Shown: positions 25,261-34,788, numbered from the stretch's first letter. The stretch is 64,000 nucleotides of DNA from PALG01 sp964495885 (GCA_964495885.1 CAZBWO010000004.1:1-64000); one strand, 5' to 3'. The notes: generated from the sequence alone by a model not told the origin. Numbers and translations: made by a program.

Positions 25261-28200
25261 ATGACCGAAAGACAAAAGAAAGTCGATAAAGAATTTGCAT
25301 TATCCTCCTGGGCAATCAACAATAAAACCACGATTTACGTGCTTATTTTGGTATTCTTCTATTTGGGGATTAATGCCTTTTTCGATATGCCCCGCGAAAA
25401 CTTTCCAGAGGTAAACGAAACCAAAATATACGTAAGCACCGTTTACCCCGGAAATACTGCGGAAGACATTGAAAAACTCATCACAGATCCACTGGAAGAT
25501 GAATTGAAAACCGTAAGCAACGTTGTTGAAATCACTTCTACTTCAAGTGAAGATTACTCCATGGTAATTGTAGAGTTTGATGAAAATATTACGGTGGAAG
25601 AAGCCAAGCTGAAAGTAAAAGACGAGGTAGAATCCAAAACCTCGGGAGAAGATTGGCCTACGTTTAACGGGGCTAAGGTTGAACCCGATGTGTTTGAGTT
25701 AAGCCTTTCGGAAGAATTCCCAATTCTGAACATTAATATTTCAGGTGATTATCCAGTAGAAAAGCTAAAGGAATACGGAGAATACCTTCAGGATGAAATT
25801 GAAGACCTCTTGGAAATTAAAGAGGTCGCCATTCGTGGAGCCCAGGAAAAAGAGGTGGAAGTTGCTGTAGATATCTATAAAATGATGGCTTCGCAAGTAA
25901 CTTTCAGTGATGTGATCAATTCCATCAACGGTGGAAACATGACCATGTCTGCGGGAAATATCAAACAAAGCGGACAACGAAGAACCATTCGTATTCTTGG
26001 GGAGATCGAGAATCCTTCAGAATTGGAAAATTTTGTGGTAAAGTCTGAAAATGACCACCCCATTTACCTGAAAGATATCGCAACTGTTTCTTTCCAAGAG
26101 GAAGACAAAACCACATATGCGCGTGAATTTGGAGAACCAGTAGTCATGCTGGATGTGAAAAAAAGAGCAGGTAAAAACATGGTGGCTGCCGCCGAACAGA
26201 TTCAAGTGATCGTTGATGATGCCAAGGCAAATGTGTTTCCTCCAGATTTGGAAGTCACCATTGCCAATGATCAATCCTCGGTAACCATTGGACAAGTAGA
26301 CGACTTGGTAAACAATATCATCTTTGGGGTGATCTTGGTAGTGACGGTGTTAATGTTCTTCCTAGGATTTAAGAACGCCATATTTGTAGGATTTGCAATC
26401 CCTATGTCGATGTTTATGTCATTAATGATTCTGAACATGTTTGGCATCACCCTCAATACCATGGTATTATTTGGGTTAATTATGGGACTGGGAATGTTGG
26501 TTGACAATGGTATTGTGGTGGTAGAAAACGTGTATCGTTTGATGGATGAGGAAGGCATGACACGTGTTCAAGCTGCGAAAAAAGGAATTGGGGAAATTGC
26601 CTTTCCCATTATCATTTCCACGGCAACAACAGTAGCAGCATTTATTCCCTTGGGGCTATGGCCAGGGATTATGGGGGAATTTATGATGATTCTTCCGCAG
26701 ACCCTTTCCATTGTATTGGGCTCTTCGCTATTTGTAGCTATCTTTTTTAATTCGGTATTGGTATCCCAATTCATGAAAGTGGAAGACAAAGACATGCCCG
26801 TAAAACGAATTCTTTTGATGACCGGAATTATGGCATTCATTGGTATTATCGTTTTTATGGTTGCGGGAGCATACCGTGGCTTGGGAACATTGATGGTATT
26901 TACGGCTATTATGATGTGGGTCTACCGAATTTTCTTAAGAAAATGGGCCAATAATTTCCAAACAAGAACCTTGGTGAAACTGGAACGTTTTTATGAACGA
27001 CAGTTGCGATGGGCACTCTCTAAATGGAGACCCTATGCATTGGTAGGGGCTACCTTTTTATTATTGATTATCTCGTTTGTGGCCTTCGGAATTTCTCTGG
27101 GTACGCAACGTACCAAGGTGGAATTCTTTCCAGACAATATCCCTAACCAAATTATTGTCTACATAGAATATCCCGAAGGAACAGCCATTGAAAAAACCAA
27201 TACCATTACCAAGGAAATTGAAAAAAGGGTATACAAAGTATTGGAAAGTGAAGAATACCTCGATGGGGGTTATAATTTCATGGTAGAAAGTGCAGTATCG
27301 CAAGTTGGCGAAGGTGCTGGAAATCCGCAAACCGATATGGGATCTGCTGCAGAAATGCCCCATAAGGCTAAAATCACTGCTTCCATGAGAGAATTCAAAT
27401 ACCGAAAAGGGAAAGACAGTGAGTTACTTCGGCAGAAAGTACAGAAAGCATTGGTAGGGATTTACCCCGGCGTGCTTATTTCTGTAGAAAAGGATGCGGC
27501 AGGACCTCCTACTGGAGCCCCAATTAATATTGAATTGGAAGGGGACGATTACAATGAACTTATTAATACTGCCGAAAACATGCGCGAATTTATCAATACC
27601 AAAAACATTGCAGGTATTGATGAATTAAAGATTGATGTAAACAAAAATAAGCCCATTACCCGTGTGGTGGTAGACCGGGAGAAAGCTGGTGAATTAGGTG
27701 TAAGTGCATCACAGGTTGGACAACAACTCCGAAATTCAATTTTTGGAACCAAAGCAGGAATCTACAAAGAAGACGGGGATGATTTTGATATTTATGTTCG
27801 CTTTAATGAAGAAAACCGCTACGACAAAAGTGCACTTTTCAATCAGAAAATCACTTTTAGGGATATGGCTTCGGGACAAATCAAGGAGATTCCTGTTTCG
27901 GCTGTAGCCGAGTATGAAAATTCCTCTGGTTTTAGTGCCATCAAGCATAAAGACACAAAACGGGTGGTAACGGTGTATTCTGCCCTTGCTCCTGGGTATA
28001 CCGATGCTGGTGCGGTGGTAAGCCAGATTCAAAACGAAATGAAAAGTTTTGAAAACATGCCAGATGATATACATGTTGATTACACCGGCCAGATTGAAGA
28101 GCAAAACAAACAAATGACCTTCTTAATGGGTGCGTTCTTTACTGGCTTAGGGTTGATCTTTTTTATATTGATCTTTCAGTTTAACTCGGTATCAAAACCG

Positions 28201-28767
28201 GCCATTATCATGTTGGCTATCTTTTTGAGCTTTATTGGGGTCTTTGGAGGAATTGTAGTTACCGGAAGTGCTTTCGTTATTATGATGACTATGGTGGGAA
28301 TCATATCCCTAGCAGGGGTTGTGGTAAATAATGGGGTGGTACTTTTAGATTATGCACAATTATTGATAGATCGGAAAAAAGTAGCGCTGGATGTTGAGGA
28401 TCATGACTATTTAGAGGTCAATGACCTGTTTGAATCTATTGTACGTGCAGGAAAAGCACGTCTTAGACCGGTATTGCTTACTGCAATTACCACGATATTG
28501 GGGTTAATTCCGTTGGCCATAGGTTTCAATATTAATTTCTTTACTCTTTTCAGGAATTTCAATCCAAATATTTACATGGGAGGGGATAATGTGATTTTCT
28601 GGGGACCCTTAGCCTGGACGGTAATCTACGGGCTCTTTGTGGCAACGTTCCTAACTCTGGTCATTGTTCCCGTATTGTTTTTCCTTGTGACCAAATTTAA
28701 AATGTGGCTTCGGAAAAAAACAAAACGTGCAGTGAATGAATTAGAGGAAGTCACCGCTTCCGAATAA
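25261..28767 (+). CDS. RND efflux transporter permease (inner-membrane pump)
   Basis: Protein of 1168 residues, longer than the usual 1030-1050 of AcrB, with the standard two halves of six helices and two large periplasmic loops. Helix-4 motif GMLVDNGIVVVENVYRLMDEEG (about 415) contains one Asp; AcrB has an Asp pair here, so the second is Asn as in many related pumps. GVVVNNGVVLLDYAQ (about 1020) is the matching segment of the second half. It uses the proton gradient to drive export; the substrate is not predictable. It is the last gene of the TetR-controlled operon and is followed by a strong terminator. Confidence 0.94.
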   Translation: MTERQKKVDKEFALSSWAINNKTTIYVLILVFFYLGINAFFDMPRENFPEVNETKIYVSTVYPGNTAEDIEKLITDPLEDELKTVSNVVEITSTSSEDYSMVIVEFDENITVEEAKLKVKDEVESKTSGEDWPTFNGAKVEPDVFELSLSEEFPILNINISGDYPVEKLKEYGEYLQDEIEDLLEIKEVAIRGAQEKEVEVAVDIYKMMASQVTFSDVINSINGGNMTMSAGNIKQSGQRRTIRILGEIENPSELENFVVKSENDHPIYLKDIATVSFQEEDKTTYAREFGEPVVMLDVKKRAGKNMVAAAEQIQVIVDDAKANVFPPDLEVTIANDQSSVTIGQVDDLVNNIIFGVILVVTVLMFFLGFKNAIFVGFAIPMSMFMSLMILNMFGITLNTMVLFGLIMGLGMLVDNGIVVVENVYRLMDEEGMTRVQAAKKGIGEIAFPIIISTATTVAAFIPLGLWPGIMGEFMMILPQTLSIVLGSSLFVAIFFNSVLVSQFMKVEDKDMPVKRILLMTGIMAFIGIIVFMVAGAYRGLGTLMVFTAIMMWVYRIFLRKWANNFQTRTLVKLERFYERQLRWALSKWRPYALVGATFLLLIISFVAFGISLGTQRTKVEFFPDNIPNQIIVYIEYPEGTAIEKTNTITKEIEKRVYKVLESEEYLDGGYNFMVESAVSQVGEGAGNPQTDMGSAAEMPHKAKITASMREFKYRKGKDSELLRQKVQKALVGIYPGVLISVEKDAAGPPTGAPINIELEGDDYNELINTAENMREFINTKNIAGIDELKIDVNKNKPITRVVVDREKAGELGVSASQVGQQLRNSIFGTKAGIYKEDGDDFDIYVRFNEENRYDKSALFNQKITFRDMASGQIKEIPVSAVAEYENSSGFSAIKHKDTKRVVTVYSALAPGYTDAGAVVSQIQNEMKSFENMPDDIHVDYTGQIEEQNKQMTFLMGAFFTGLGLIFFILIFQFNSVSKPAIIMLAIFLSFIGVFGGIVVTGSAFVIMMTMVGIISLAGVVVNNGVVLLDYAQLLIDRKKVALDVEDHDYLEVNDLFESIVRAGKARLRPVLLTAITTILGLIPLAIGFNINFFTLFRNFNPNIYMGGDNVIFWGPLAWTVIYGLFVATFLTLVIVPVLFFLVTKFKMWLRKKTKRAVNELEEVTASE

Positions 28768-28780
28768 AAAAAGAAGATTT

Positions 28781-28813
28781 AAAAACCCTAGCGAAATGGC
28801 TAGGGTTTTTTTC
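28781..28813 (+). terminator. Terminator of the efflux operon
   Basis: AAAACCCTAGC and GCTAGGGTTTT form a strong hairpin with a T-run, 14 bases after the RND stop codon. Confidence 0.9.
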
Positions 28814-28835
28814 TTACAGAATGGCATAACTTCCT

Positions 28836-28843
28836 TAAATTTG
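28836..28843 (+). promoter_or_regulatory. -7 element TAAATTTG of aspS
   Basis: Exact match to TAnnTTTG, 20 bases before the aspS ATG. Confidence 0.65.
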
Positions 28844-28863
28844 CACAGCTTTAAAGTAAGACT

Positions 28864-30612
28864 ATGTACAGAACGCATAATAACGGACAACTACGTACCG
28901 AGCATATTGGACAAACCGTAACCTTGGCAGGTTGGGTTCAGAAAATTCGTGACAAAGGATTTATGATTTGGGTAGACCTTAGGGATCGCTATGGGATTAC
29001 CCAACTTATTTTTGATGAAGAACGCACTGAAAAAGCAGTTATGGAAGCTGCTTCCCAATTAGCTAGGGAATTTGTCGTGCAAGTGGAAGGGAAAGTCATT
29101 GAAAGGGAATCCAAAAACCCTAACATGGCAACAGGGGATATCGAAATTTTGGTTTCCAAGCTTTCTGTATTAAATCCTTCCATTACTCCTCCATTTACCA
29201 TTGAAAATGAAACCGATGGTGGGGAAGACCTTCGAATGAAATATCGATACCTTGATATTAGAAGAAACCCAGTTAGGGAGAATCTAATTTTTAGGCATAA
29301 AGTCACCATGGCTGTTAGAAATTATCTTTCTGCAAAGGATTTTGTGGAAGTGGAAACACCTTACCTTATTAAATCCACCCCAGAAGGAGCTAGGGATTTT
29401 GTAGTGCCTTCCCGAATGAATGAAGGCCAGTTTTATGCCCTTCCGCAGTCACCACAAACATTTAAGCAATTGCTCATGGTGGGTGGAATGGATAAATATT
29501 TCCAAATTGTGAAATGCTTCAGGGATGAAGACCTTCGCGCAGACCGCCAACCAGAATTCACCCAGATAGACTGTGAAATGGCATTTGTGGAGCAGGAAGA
29601 TATCCTAAACACCTTTGAAGGCCTTACCAAACATTTACTGAAACAAATCAATGATGTTGATGTAGCAGATTTCCCAAGAATGACCTATGATGAAGCGATG
29701 AAACGCTTCGGAAATGACAAGCCGGATATCCGCTTCGGAATGGAATTTGGCGAATTGAACGAAGTCGCCCAACACAAAGATTTCAATGTATTCAATAATG
29801 CTGAATTGGTAGTGGGAATTGCCATTCCCGGAGGAAACGCTTTCAGTAGAAAAGAAATTGATCAACTTATAGATTGGGTAAAGCGTCCTCAAATTGGCGC
29901 CCTTGGAATGGTATACTGCCGTTGCAATGAAGATGGCACTTATAAATCTTCGGTAGATAAATTCTATGATCAGGAAGATTTAGCAAAGTGGGCAGAAGCA
30001 ACCGGAGCCAATGCAGGGGACCTTATTTGTGTGCTTTCAGGTGACACTCAAAAAGTGCGACCCCAACTTAGCGCATTACGAATGGAAATGGCAGAACGCT
30101 TGAACCTTCGGAAAGCAGATGAATTTGCTCCACTATGGGTAGTAGATTTCCCACTCTTGGAATGGGACGAAGAAACCCAACGTTATCATGCGATGCACCA
30201 CCCCTTCACTTCCCCAAAGCCCGGGCAAATGGAATTGTTGAAAACAGATCCAGGTGCCGTAAAGGCAAATGCCTATGACTTGGTATTGAATGGAAATGAA
30301 ATTGGCGGAGGGTCTATACGTATTCATGATAAGGGAATTCAATCTAAAATGTTTGACTATCTTGGATTTACCGAAGAAGAGGCCAAAGCACAGTTTGGAT
30401 TTTTAATGGATGCCTTCCAATATGGAGCACCTCCCCATGGCGGGATTGCCTTTGGATTGGACCGATTGGTGGCGATTTTGGGCGGACAGGAAACCATTCG
30501 TGATTTTATTGCATTTCCTAAAAACAACGCGGGACGGGACGTAATGATTGATGCACCCTCCAATATTGATCAAGCACAGCTTGATGAATTGCATTTAGCT
30601 TTGAAGAAATAA
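28864..30612 (+). CDS. aspS: Aspartyl-tRNA synthetase (bacterial type)
   Basis: Class II synthetase of 582 residues charging tRNA-Asp. The N-terminal OB-fold (about 1-110, GWVQKIRDKGFMIWVDLRDR) binds the anticodon. The catalytic core has motif 2, FRDEDLRADRQPEFTQIDCE (about 215), and motif 3, GIAFGLDRLVAILGG (about 530). The bacterial-type GAD insertion lies between them (about 280-420). Length and insertion match the bacterial, not the archaeal, enzyme. The ClC gene follows closely and may be partly cotranscribed. Confidence 0.97.
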   Translation: MYRTHNNGQLRTEHIGQTVTLAGWVQKIRDKGFMIWVDLRDRYGITQLIFDEERTEKAVMEAASQLAREFVVQVEGKVIERESKNPNMATGDIEILVSKLSVLNPSITPPFTIENETDGGEDLRMKYRYLDIRRNPVRENLIFRHKVTMAVRNYLSAKDFVEVETPYLIKSTPEGARDFVVPSRMNEGQFYALPQSPQTFKQLLMVGGMDKYFQIVKCFRDEDLRADRQPEFTQIDCEMAFVEQEDILNTFEGLTKHLLKQINDVDVADFPRMTYDEAMKRFGNDKPDIRFGMEFGELNEVAQHKDFNVFNNAELVVGIAIPGGNAFSRKEIDQLIDWVKRPQIGALGMVYCRCNEDGTYKSSVDKFYDQEDLAKWAEATGANAGDLICVLSGDTQKVRPQLSALRMEMAERLNLRKADEFAPLWVVDFPLLEWDEETQRYHAMHHPFTSPKPGQMELLKTDPGAVKANAYDLVLNGNEIGGGSIRIHDKGIQSKMFDYLGFTEEEAKAQFGFLMDAFQYGAPPHGGIAFGLDRLVAILGGQETIRDFIAFPKNNAGRDVMIDAPSNIDQAQLDELHLALKK

Positions 30613-30619
30613 TAAATAC

Positions 30620-30637
30620 ACCCTGTATTGGCAGGGT
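30620..30637 (+). other. Small hairpin between aspS and the ClC gene
   Basis: ACCCTG and CAGGGT form a perfect six-base stem with a TATTGG loop. It ends five bases before the ATG at 30643. No T-run follows, so it is not a standard terminator; it could affect translation of the second gene. Confidence 0.4.
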
Positions 30638-30642
30638 TTACT

Positions 30643-32436
30643 ATGCCAACTAACAAAAAATCACTGCTTGCCCGTTTCTTGATATGGCGCATTAAGCACA
30701 TATCCCACAAGCAGTTTGTTTTTTTGATAAGTATTGTAGTTGGATTTTTGGCTGGGATTGGTGCCATGCTTATCAAAAACCTCACCTACCTTATTCAATG
30801 GCTATTAGAAGGGAAGCTGGTAAAGGATGTGCACTCTGCGTTTTATTTCATCTTCCCTATCATTGGATTTACCCTGGTGTACCTGTACATCAAGTATATT
30901 CTTAGAAATAAAGTAAATCACGGCATTCCTTCTACCCTTTACGCCATTTCCAAAAGAAAAGGGATCATGAAACGGTTTCAAATGTTTGGGAGTTTAATTG
31001 CCGCACCCATCACAGTAGGTTTCGGGGGATCGGTAGGATTGGAAGGCCCTACCGTGGCTACAGGGGCTGCGTTTAGTTCTAACCTTTCAAGATTATTGCA
31101 TCTAAACCAATCTACCCGAACCTTGTTAATTGGCTGTGCGGCTGCAGGGGCCATGGCTTCTATTTTCAAGGCTCCCATTGCGGCCATTATTTTTGCCGTG
31201 GAAGTATTTAGCTTAGACCTTACCTTGGTTTCGTTAATTCCACTTTTGTTAGCATCGGTTTCAGCAATTATAACTTCGTATTTTTTCTTTGGAAACGACC
31301 TCATCCTACCTTTTCAGATTGAAGACAGCTTCCAGCTTCGGGACATTCCTTTCTATATTCTTCTTGGGCTATTTGCAGCACTTATTTCAATTTACTTCAG
31401 TAAAATTTATGAGCTCCTCCAATCCTTGTTCCAACGAATCAAGAACCCTATCAATCGGTTGCTTATTGGAGGGGTAGCCATTGGATTGCTCATTTATCTT
31501 ATCCCACCTTTATATGGTGAAGGGTTCGATGTGATGAACAACTTGGTACAAGGTAATGCCGAAAAAGCACTTGAAAATAACATCCTGCATTTAGATAGTT
31601 CCAATACCTGGATCATGATTGCACTTCTTTTAGGACTGATGCTTTCCAAAGTAATTGCCAGTGGGATTACTTTTGGGGCAGGCGGAGTAGGTGGAATCTT
31701 CTCACCTACCTTATTTATGGGTAGTATTATGGGGTTTTCCTTTGCAAAACTCATCAACCAATTAGGAATAGGTAGTATTTCTGAAAGTAATTTTACGCTA
31801 GTGGGCATGACGGGACTTATGGCTGGGGTATTACATGCCCCTTTGACGGCTATTTTCCTTATTGCCGAAGTAACAGGTGGGTATGAATTGTTCATTCCGT
31901 TGATGATTACTGCGGCGATTTCATTTTCAGTAACTAAATACTTTACCCCGCACTCGGTATACGCCATGGAATTAGGCCGAAAAGGTGAACTCATTACCCA
32001 TAATAAAGACCACATGGTCTTAACCCTGATGGATTTGAAATCGGTGGTGGAACAAAATTTTAAAGTGGTCCATTCTGAAATGACCCTTGGGGAAATTGTA
32101 CAAGAAGCTGTGGTTCATTCTAAACGGAATATCTTCCCGGTAGTGCACCCCGAAACGCAAACGTTGGAAGGAATTTTATTGCTGGATGATCTACGCCCCG
32201 TAATGTTTGATCAAAGTCTTTATTCTGAAATCACAGCAAGGGAGTTGATGCAAAACCCTCCTGCGATTATCAATTTGGAACAAGATCGTATGACCGATGT
32301 AATGAAAAAATTTCAGGAAACAGGCGCTTGGAATTTACCGGTTGTTTCAGAAAATTCGTATTTTGGATTTATCTCTAAATCGAAATTACTCACGGCCTAC
32401 CGAAGAAAACTGATTGACTTTTCTGGAAATAAATGA
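30643..32436 (+). CDS. ClC-family chloride channel/transporter with CBS domains
   Basis: Protein of 597 residues. About ten membrane helices (residues 30-430) carry the ClC filter blocks: GFGGSVGLEGPTVATGA (about 132, with the gating Glu) and GAGGVGGIFSPTLFMGS (about 350). The first filter motif, usually GSGIP, reads NHGIP (about 95), so the Ser that coordinates the central anion is His. Two CBS domains occupy about 455-590 and may regulate gating by nucleotides. Whether it is a channel or an H+/Cl- exchanger is not decided here. The ATG at 30643 is preferred over TTG 30628, which lies within a hairpin. It overlaps the next gene by four bases. Confidence 0.93.
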   Translation: MPTNKKSLLARFLIWRIKHISHKQFVFLISIVVGFLAGIGAMLIKNLTYLIQWLLEGKLVKDVHSAFYFIFPIIGFTLVYLYIKYILRNKVNHGIPSTLYAISKRKGIMKRFQMFGSLIAAPITVGFGGSVGLEGPTVATGAAFSSNLSRLLHLNQSTRTLLIGCAAAGAMASIFKAPIAAIIFAVEVFSLDLTLVSLIPLLLASVSAIITSYFFFGNDLILPFQIEDSFQLRDIPFYILLGLFAALISIYFSKIYELLQSLFQRIKNPINRLLIGGVAIGLLIYLIPPLYGEGFDVMNNLVQGNAEKALENNILHLDSSNTWIMIALLLGLMLSKVIASGITFGAGGVGGIFSPTLFMGSIMGFSFAKLINQLGIGSISESNFTLVGMTGLMAGVLHAPLTAIFLIAEVTGGYELFIPLMITAAISFSVTKYFTPHSVYAMELGRKGELITHNKDHMVLTLMDLKSVVEQNFKVVHSEMTLGEIVQEAVVHSKRNIFPVVHPETQTLEGILLLDDLRPVMFDQSLYSEITARELMQNPPAIINLEQDRMTDVMKKFQETGAWNLPVVSENSYFGFISKSKLLTAYRRKLIDFSGNK

Positions 32437-32678
32437 AATATATCCTCATTTTCTTATTCGTTGCAATTGTTTGCTTAGCCTGCACTGGCTTTTACCTCAA
32501 ACCTGAAGATCCTAAAACCGGAGCATTATTTATTGGGCTTTCGGTTTCTGCCTTGTGTTTCGTTTTTATGCCCCTTTTTATTTACCATCGTTGGAAAAAT
32601 AGAAGTGTAAAAGACTATATGCTTACAAAAGAAAACATTGAAAAAATGCGGGATTATGGAAAGGACAAAAAACTGTAA
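32433..32678 (+). CDS. Small membrane protein (81 aa)
   Basis: Protein of 81 residues with two hydrophobic helices (about 3-19 and 30-51) and a charged, Lys-rich C-terminal tail. It starts inside the last codons of the ClC gene (ATGA overlap) and is therefore translationally coupled. I do not recognise a named family. A role linked to the ClC protein is only suggested by the overlap. Confidence 0.65.
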   Translation: MKYILIFLFVAIVCLACTGFYLKPEDPKTGALFIGLSVSALCFVFMPLFIYHRWKNRSVKDYMLTKENIEKMRDYGKDKKL

Positions 32679-32735
32679 ATCAATAATTTTTTGAAAATAG
32701 TTACAATTACGTAACGTTCAAGGTCATAAATAATG

Positions 32736-32743
32736 TACCTTTG
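32736..32743 (+). promoter_or_regulatory. -7 element TACCTTTG of the cold-shock gene
   Basis: Exact match to TAnnTTTG, leaving a 32-base gap to the ATG, the long AT-rich leader usual for cold-shock genes. Upstream, GTTAC and GTAAC (32700-32715) repeat with an 11-bp period. Confidence 0.65.
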
Positions 32744-32775
32744 GGGCATTATTAATTTATTTTTTTATTATTACA

Positions 32776-32973
32776 ATGGAAGGAACAGTAAAATTCTTTA
32801 ACGAATCCAAAGGGTATGGTTTCATCACCAACGACGAAACTGGCCAGGATATTTTTGTACACGTAACAGGACTTAATGGAGAAGCGATCTCTCAAGGAGA
32901 TAAAGTAGAGTACGAAGAAACCGAAGGAAAAAAAGGCATGGTTGCCACTAAAATACGAGTGATTTACGAATAA
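32776..32973 (+). CDS. Cold-shock domain protein
   Basis: Protein of 65 residues made of one cold-shock (OB-fold) domain. RNP1 is KGYGFIT (about residue 13) and RNP2 is IFVHVTGL (about 27); both bind single-stranded nucleic acid. It acts as an RNA chaperone or transcription antiterminator. A -7 element and a strong terminator show it is a single-gene unit. Confidence 0.94.
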   Translation: MEGTVKFFNESKGYGFITNDETGQDIFVHVTGLNGEAISQGDKVEYEETEGKKGMVATKIRVIYE

Positions 32974-33001
32974 AATATATCTTTCGCATTTTTGACAAGT
33001 T

Positions 33002-33031
33002 AAAACCCTCTGAAATTTCAGGGGGTTTTTT
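33002..33031. terminator. Terminator of the cold-shock gene
   Basis: AAAACCCTCTGA pairs with TTCAGGGGGTTTT with one wobble, followed by a T-run. The gene on the other side converges on it. Confidence 0.85.
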
Positions 33032-33034
33032 AAT

Positions 33035-34228
33035 TTATTCTATTTCAAGAAAGCGTGCTACAAATGGGTAACCACTTAAATTTCCTGAGATATATAGTTG
33101 ATCATTATATAAGTTTACATCTTTCACCTCGCTAGAAATCTCATCTTGGAAATAGTATTCAGCATAGCCATCCACTCCAAAGGTTGTATCCAATTCACCT
33201 GAAGGAAGAAAGCGTTGGACGGCAAAGCCAATTCCACCAGATGCAATTATGATTCTTTGTTCACTATCAATCAAAATTCTCCAGATGTTTCCCACTCGCC
33301 TACCAACTTCAAACTGTACTATTCCATTGTTATTGTATTTAGTTAATTTACTTTCTCCAGTATTGTCATTATAGGAAAGTACAAATATGTTACCTTCTTC
33401 ATCTGGATGAGAATAATATCCCAATGCAAAGACATTTGATGTTTGATTGGAATCTGGAGGGACATTAAATATTGGAGTACCTATGGGATTTGTGATTAAT
33501 ATTCCAGAAGTACTTGATTGTGCTCCATTCTTCCTTAAATTATAATATATTCGACCAGACGCTGTCTCAAATGTTCTAGATACACTGCTCTCCCCAAAGA
33601 CTGTTTGATCTGAATATGTAAAATCACGTTGCCCATTAGGAAGTGTTTTTCTTATTGTAACTTTTTCAATCCCATTGTTTTCTGCTCTACCTCCCACAAT
33701 ATAGCCACCAGAACTTAAAGCAGCAATTGCATTGAGATTACCTCGATCATCACCGTGGTCAGCAACACCATTAACCCCGAAACTACCGTCATAATAACCA
33801 TTTGGAGTAAGTTTAGCCAATCTTATTCTAGGAAAGCCAACTCCCACTAGAGAATAGTCTTCATTAACAACAAACTCCTTAAAGAGTGCATAGGTGCTGC
33901 TTTGGGGCATTACAATTCCCATATCACCATACGATAAATCTAACCCACCATTAGGGAGCAATCTAGTCATTATACGACTGATAAGCGAAGCATATAACCT
34001 CCCTTGGTTATCAAATTGTAGTTTAGAAATGGTACTCGTTGAGGGATAGAAATTTTCATATCTAAAAATACCCTCATCTGAAAAGCTAGGGTCTAATTGT
34101 AGATTTTGCGTATCCTGTATATTTTCCTCATCATTTGCTTCATCATTAGTCATATCATCACTTGAAGAGCTTTTATCACAAGAAAGAATCAAAAAAGGAA
34201 TTATAAGAAGAAATAAAAACGATCGCAT
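33035..34228 (-). CDS. Delta-60 repeat lipoprotein
   Basis: Protein of 397 residues. The lipobox FLILSC gives Cys17 as the lipidation site, followed by a Ser/Asp/Asn-rich spacer. The rest is a series of delta-60 type repeats, each with a block like LPNGGLDLSYGDMG, TPNGYYDGSFGVNG or LPSGELDTTFGVDG about 60 residues apart, which should fold as a beta-propeller. It is probably exposed on the outer membrane; function unknown. It is more AT-rich than its housekeeping neighbours, suggesting separate ancestry. Confidence 0.82.
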   Translation of the reverse strand: MRSFLFLLIIPFLILSCDKSSSSDDMTNDEANDEENIQDTQNLQLDPSFSDEGIFRYENFYPSTSTISKLQFDNQGRLYASLISRIMTRLLPNGGLDLSYGDMGIVMPQSSTYALFKEFVVNEDYSLVGVGFPRIRLAKLTPNGYYDGSFGVNGVADHGDDRGNLNAIAALSSGGYIVGGRAENNGIEKVTIRKTLPNGQRDFTYSDQTVFGESSVSRTFETASGRIYYNLRKNGAQSSTSGILITNPIGTPIFNVPPDSNQTSNVFALGYYSHPDEEGNIFVLSYNDNTGESKLTKYNNNGIVQFEVGRRVGNIWRILIDSEQRIIIASGGIGFAVQRFLPSGELDTTFGVDGYAEYYFQDEISSEVKDVNLYNDQLYISGNLSGYPFVARFLEIE

Positions 34229-34257
34229 AGAAAAATAGTATATTAAAGAATTAGCTT

Positions 34258-34265
34258 TAAATATA
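34258..34265 (-). promoter_or_regulatory. -7-like element TATATTTA of the delta-60 lipoprotein gene
   Basis: Minus-strand match with one mismatch to TAnnTTTG, 29 bases before the ATG at 34228. Confidence 0.4.
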
Positions 34266-34270
34266 GTACT

Positions 34271-34720
34271 TTAATTTAAATTTCTTTTTTCTATAAAGAA
34301 CCGCTTTAAAAGTTCACTTGCCTCTTCTGCAAGAACACCTCCCTTAATTTCAGTTTTGGGATGCAAAGGAGTCTGTAGATTGATACAACCCCTTTGTTCG
34401 TCACGAGCCCCATAGACCACCCTTGCTATCTGACTCCAGTACAAGGCCCCTGCACACATGGCGCAAGGTTCTAAAGTAACATACAAAGTACACTCTGTGA
34501 GGTACTTTCCACCCAAATAATTAGCCGCAGCTGTAATGGCCTGCATCTCTGCATGGGCGGTAACATCATTCAAGGTTTCGGTAAGGTTGTGTGCCCTTGC
34601 AATAATTTGATGGTTTACCGTAATCACAGCACCTACGGGGATTTCACCATTATCGAAAGCCGTTTCGGCTTCCTGCAGCGCTTTCTTCATAAAATAGGAA
34701 TCATCAAATGGTGTAATCAT
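34271..34720 (-). CDS. tadA: tRNA-adenosine(34) deaminase / nucleoside deaminase
   Basis: Protein of 149 residues of the cytidine-deaminase fold. The zinc site is seen as TAHAEMQAI (about 52, with the proton-shuttling Glu) and PCAMCAGAL (about 82). TadA converts adenosine to inosine at the wobble position of tRNA-Arg. A guanine-deaminase-like role cannot be excluded from sequence alone. It is divergent from dxs with 81 bases between the starts and an exact -7 element for each. Confidence 0.88.
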   Translation of the reverse strand: MITPFDDSYFMKKALQEAETAFDNGEIPVGAVITVNHQIIARAHNLTETLNDVTAHAEMQAITAAANYLGGKYLTECTLYVTLEPCAMCAGALYWSQIARVVYGARDEQRGCINLQTPLHPKTEIKGGVLAEEASELLKRFFIEKRNLN

Positions 34721-34736
34721 ACGCTCTTGGAAAATT

Positions 34737-34744
34737 CAAAGGTA
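34737..34744 (-). promoter_or_regulatory. -7 element TACCTTTG of tadA
   Basis: Exact minus-strand match to TAnnTTTG, 16 bases before the tadA ATG at 34720. Confidence 0.65.
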
Positions 34745-34788
34745 CAAATTCACCTTGGAAAGCCCTTCAGTTTAGGAAAGAATAGCCG

